From Streptomyces diastaticus subsp. diastaticus (lineage in GTDB: Bacteria > Actinomycetota > Actinomycetes > Streptomycetales > Streptomycetaceae): a DNA stretch of 64,000 nucleotides. Location of the stretch: assembly GCF_011170125.1 (NCBI RefSeq), contig NZ_BLLN01000005.1:2586501-2650500 (forward strand), read 5' to 3'. The position numbers and the translations under genes are program-made. The first letter of the stretch is position 1. Every line of letters starts with the position of its first letter. This document shows positions 62,112 through 64,000 of the stretch, one piece after another. Under the pieces are notes generated by a model that saw only the letters and a list, made by a program, of their open reading frames with translations, did no database searches and was not told the DNA's origin.

Positions 62112-62693
62112 ATGGCTGACGTCAACATCACCGCCGAGACCCGCACCGAGTTCGGCAAGGGTGCGGCCCGCCGCATCCGTCGCGATGCCAAGGTTCCCGG
62201 CGTGGTCTACGGCCACGGCGCCGAGCCCGCGCACGTGGTCCTGCCCGGTCACCAGCTGATGATGGCCCTGAAGACCTCCAACGTCCTGATCGCCCTCGAG
62301 GTCGACGGCGAGACCGAGCTGGTCATCCCGAAGGCCGTGCAGCGTGACCCGCTGAAGGGCTTCCTGGTCCACATCGACCTGCTCACCGTCAAGCGCGGCG
62401 AGAAGGTCCAGGTCGAGATCCCGATCCAGGCCGAGGGCGACCTGGCCCCCGGTGCCAACCTGCTGGAGTACGTCCTCTCCGCTCTGCCGGTCACCGCCGA
62501 GGCCACCAGCATCCCCGACTTCCTGACCGTCTCCATCGCCGGTCTGGACGCGGGCGACGCCATCCTGGCCAAGGACATCACGCTGGCCGAGGGTGTCGCC
62601 CTGGACGTCGAGGACGACACCGTCGTCCTCCAGGTCCTGGCCGCGCAGGCCGAGGAGGCCCCGGCCGAGGGCGAGGAGGGCGCCGAGGCCTGA
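62112..62693 (+). CDS. rplY: 50S ribosomal protein L25/general stress protein Ctc
   Basis: A 193-residue long-form L25 (Ctc) binding 5S rRNA. N-terminal L25 domain: [30 protein letters not shown]-terminal TL5-type beta domain: [37 protein letters not shown]. An acidic tail rich in Ala/Glu follows. GAGGAG lies before ATG 62112. The order prs, rplY, pth is standard in actinobacteria. Confidence 0.96.
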   Translation: MADVNITAETRTEFGKGAARRIRRDAKVPGVVYGHGAEPAHVVLPGHQLMMALKTSNVLIALEVDGETELVIPKAVQRDPLKGFLVHIDLLTVKRGEKVQVEIPIQAEGDLAPGANLLEYVLSALPVTAEATSIPDFLTVSIAGLDAGDAILAKDITLAEGVALDVEDDTVVLQVLAAQAEEAPAEGEEGAEA

Positions 62694-62725
62694 CCGGTCC
62701 CGGCCCCGCAGTAGCTCCGCAGTAC

Positions 62726-62770
62726 CGAACCGCCGTCCCGCGCGACGCCTCGCGCCGGGACGGCGGTTCG
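62726..62770 (+). terminator. Hairpin between rplY and pth
   Basis: Perfect 15-bp arms (62726-62740, 62756-62770) with a 15-base loop that can extend the stem, 33 bases past the rplY stop. The pth gene therefore probably has its own promoter within 62771-62840. Confidence 0.88.
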
Positions 62771-62853
62771 CTGTCGGGCACCGCGCACCGGTGCCCGTAC
62801 GTGCACACGTACCTACGCTTCCCGCTCCCTCCCCCGCTCCGAGGAGAACGTCA

Positions 62854-63441
62854 GTGACGGACGACAGCCCCTGGCTCGTGGTGGGCCTCGGCAACCCGGG
62901 CCCCGAGTACACGGCCAACCGCCACAACGTCGGCTTCATGGTCGCCGACCTGCTCGCCGCCCGGGCGGGCGGCAAGTTCAAGGCGCACAAGGCGCGCGCC
63001 CAGGTGCTGGAGGCACGGATCGGCGCCCCCGGGCCGGGCGGCAGGCGGATCGTGCTCGCCAAGCCGCAGTCGTACATGAACCTCTCCGGCGGGCCGGTGA
63101 CCGCGCTGCGGGACTTCTACAAGGTGCCCACCGAGCGGATCGTCGCCGTCCACGACGAGCTGGACATCGACTACGGGGCGCTGCGCCTGAAGCTCGGCGG
63201 CGGCGACAACGGGCACAACGGCCTCAAGTCCATGACCAAGTCGCTCGGCCCCGACTACCACCGGGTGCGGTTCGGCATCGGCCGGCCACCCGGCCGCATG
63301 CAGGTCGCCGACTTCGTGCTGAAGGACTTCTCGTCCACGGAGCGCAAGGAACTGGACTACTTCGTGGACCGCGCCGCCGACGCCGTCGAGGCGCTGGTGG
63401 TGGCGGGCCTGGAGCGGGCGCAGAGCTCGTACAACACGTAG
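62854..63441 (+). CDS. pth: Peptidyl-tRNA hydrolase
   Basis: A 195-residue Pth that recycles tRNA from peptidyl-tRNA. Conserved blocks: [20 protein letters not shown] with catalytic His, [23 protein letters not shown] and [16 protein letters not shown] 62854 follows GAGGAGA by seven bases. Complete. Confidence 0.97.
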   Translation: MTDDSPWLVVGLGNPGPEYTANRHNVGFMVADLLAARAGGKFKAHKARAQVLEARIGAPGPGGRRIVLAKPQSYMNLSGGPVTALRDFYKVPTERIVAVHDELDIDYGALRLKLGGGDNGHNGLKSMTKSLGPDYHRVRFGIGRPPGRMQVADFVLKDFSSTERKELDYFVDRAADAVEALVVAGLERAQSSYNT

Positions 63442-63577
63442 CCGTCCCCGCGCGGCCGTCCCCGCGCGGCCGCGCGGACGCCTGTCCCGTACCTCCCCGG
63501 TCGTCACCGAACGTCCACAGGGACGAAGGTTGGCCGGAAGATTGACCGGCCCCGGGGCTACGGCCCAGTATCCCGCC

Positions 63578-64000
63578 ATGCCCTCGTCAGCCAAGGCCGC
63601 GTCCTCGAAGAACCCCCGGCGCAGCCGCACGCGCCGCGCCGGGGAGAGCGCCTACGGGCTGCTGCTGCTCGGCGGGCGGGCCCTGATGGGGCTCCTCGCC
63701 GTGCTGCTGCTGGTCGCGGGAGCCTGGGCCTCGTGGCCCGCAGCCCAGCACGTGATGTTCCCGCAGAGCCGCGAGCACGGCACGATGACCGTCGTGCGGT
63801 GCGGGGAGGAGCACTGCACCGGCCCGTTCGCCCCGGCCTCCGACAACGCCACGCGGCGCGGCAAGGTCAGCATCGAGCGCTCGGTCGCCGCCGACGAGGG
63901 CGCCGAACTCCCCGTCGTCGTCAAGCCCGGCACCACCGCCGTGGTCCGCTCCGGCTTCCCCGGCCTGCTGCACGCCTGGGTCCCCCTGGGCGGCGCCCTG
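63578..64000 (+). CDS. Membrane-anchored hypothetical protein (3' end outside window)
   Basis: The first 141 codons are present. A basic, Ser/Arg-rich cytoplasmic start (MPSSAKAASSKNPRRSRTRR) precedes one transmembrane helix (LLGGRALMGLLAVLLLVAGA), then an extracytoplasmic part with two Cys (VVRCGEEHCTGPF). The frame is open to the window edge. No family recognised. Confidence 0.7.
   Translation, partial: MPSSAKAASSKNPRRSRTRRAGESAYGLLLLGGRALMGLLAVLLLVAGAWASWPAAQHVMFPQSREHGTMTVVRCGEEHCTGPFAPASDNATRRGKVSIERSVAADEGAELPVVVKPGTTAVVRSGFPGLLHAWVPLGGAL

Overview
The window is a high-GC actinobacterial chromosome segment, almost certainly Streptomyces. Codons end in G/C, GTG and TTG starts are frequent, stop/start overlaps of the GTGA and ATGA type are common, and the housekeeping order at both ends (Ppx/GppA, DUF501, DivIC-like, eno, rpfA, rpfC, CYP107-like P450, MazG, SurA-like, ..., mfd on the left; tRNA-Gln, glmU, prs, rplY, pth on the right) matches my memory of the S. 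coelicolor SCO3092-SCO3125 neighbourhood. That comparison was not computed.

Layout. 1-321: end of a type II toxin-antitoxin pair. 746-13962: conserved core, mostly minus strand, including enolase and two resuscitation-promoting factors; the first (rpfA) has a recognisable c-di-AMP (ydaO) riboswitch leader. 14146-15990: small genes and a graveyard of fragments (a frameshifted ORF, a GntR sensor-domain piece, an HATPase piece). 15995-19528: mfd. 19951-41812: a RiPP biosynthetic island. 42338-50618: accessory genes (MFS pump with TetR, GNAT, NPP1-like secreted protein, coiled-coil protein, LCP ligase, SDR) with another decayed-gene scar. 50687-56023: four deaminase/nuclease/SUKH genes of the polymorphic-toxin type. 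56470-57804: orphan histidine kinase. 58043-64000: core genes.

The main find is the RiPP island. A 58-residue precursor (23438-23614) has an acidic leader with a thiopeptide-like FEISDYSD motif and a 21-residue tail in which 20 residues are Ser, Thr or Cys. A minus-strand operon encodes an E1-like/RRE protein, two full YcaO cyclodehydratases, a SagB-type azoline dehydrogenase, a LanB-type glutamyl-transferring dehydratase, one stand-alone SpaB_C-type protein, an M50-like membrane protease with a PqqD-like N-terminus, and an ABC exporter. A LuxR/TrmB-like regulator and an AfsR-type SARP flank it, and an M20 amidohydrolase is divergent from the precursor. The E1-like protein ends in a third, apparently dead, YcaO domain. 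With only one SpaB_C protein there is no evident spare pyridine synthase, so the simplest prediction is a very azole- and dehydroamino-acid-rich linear peptide (goadsporin logic) rather than a macrocyclic thiopeptide. An IS481-family element sits exactly at the SARP stop codon, between the SARP and the biosynthetic operon.

Likely workflow (inference): the SARP and/or LuxR protein acts on 11/22-bp-spaced CTGTCA boxes ahead of the precursor. The E1-like protein presents the leader to the two YcaO enzymes for Cys and Ser/Thr cyclisation, SagB oxidises azolines, LanB plus SpaB_C dehydrate remaining Ser/Thr, and the M50/M20 hydrolases and ABC transporter mature and export the product.
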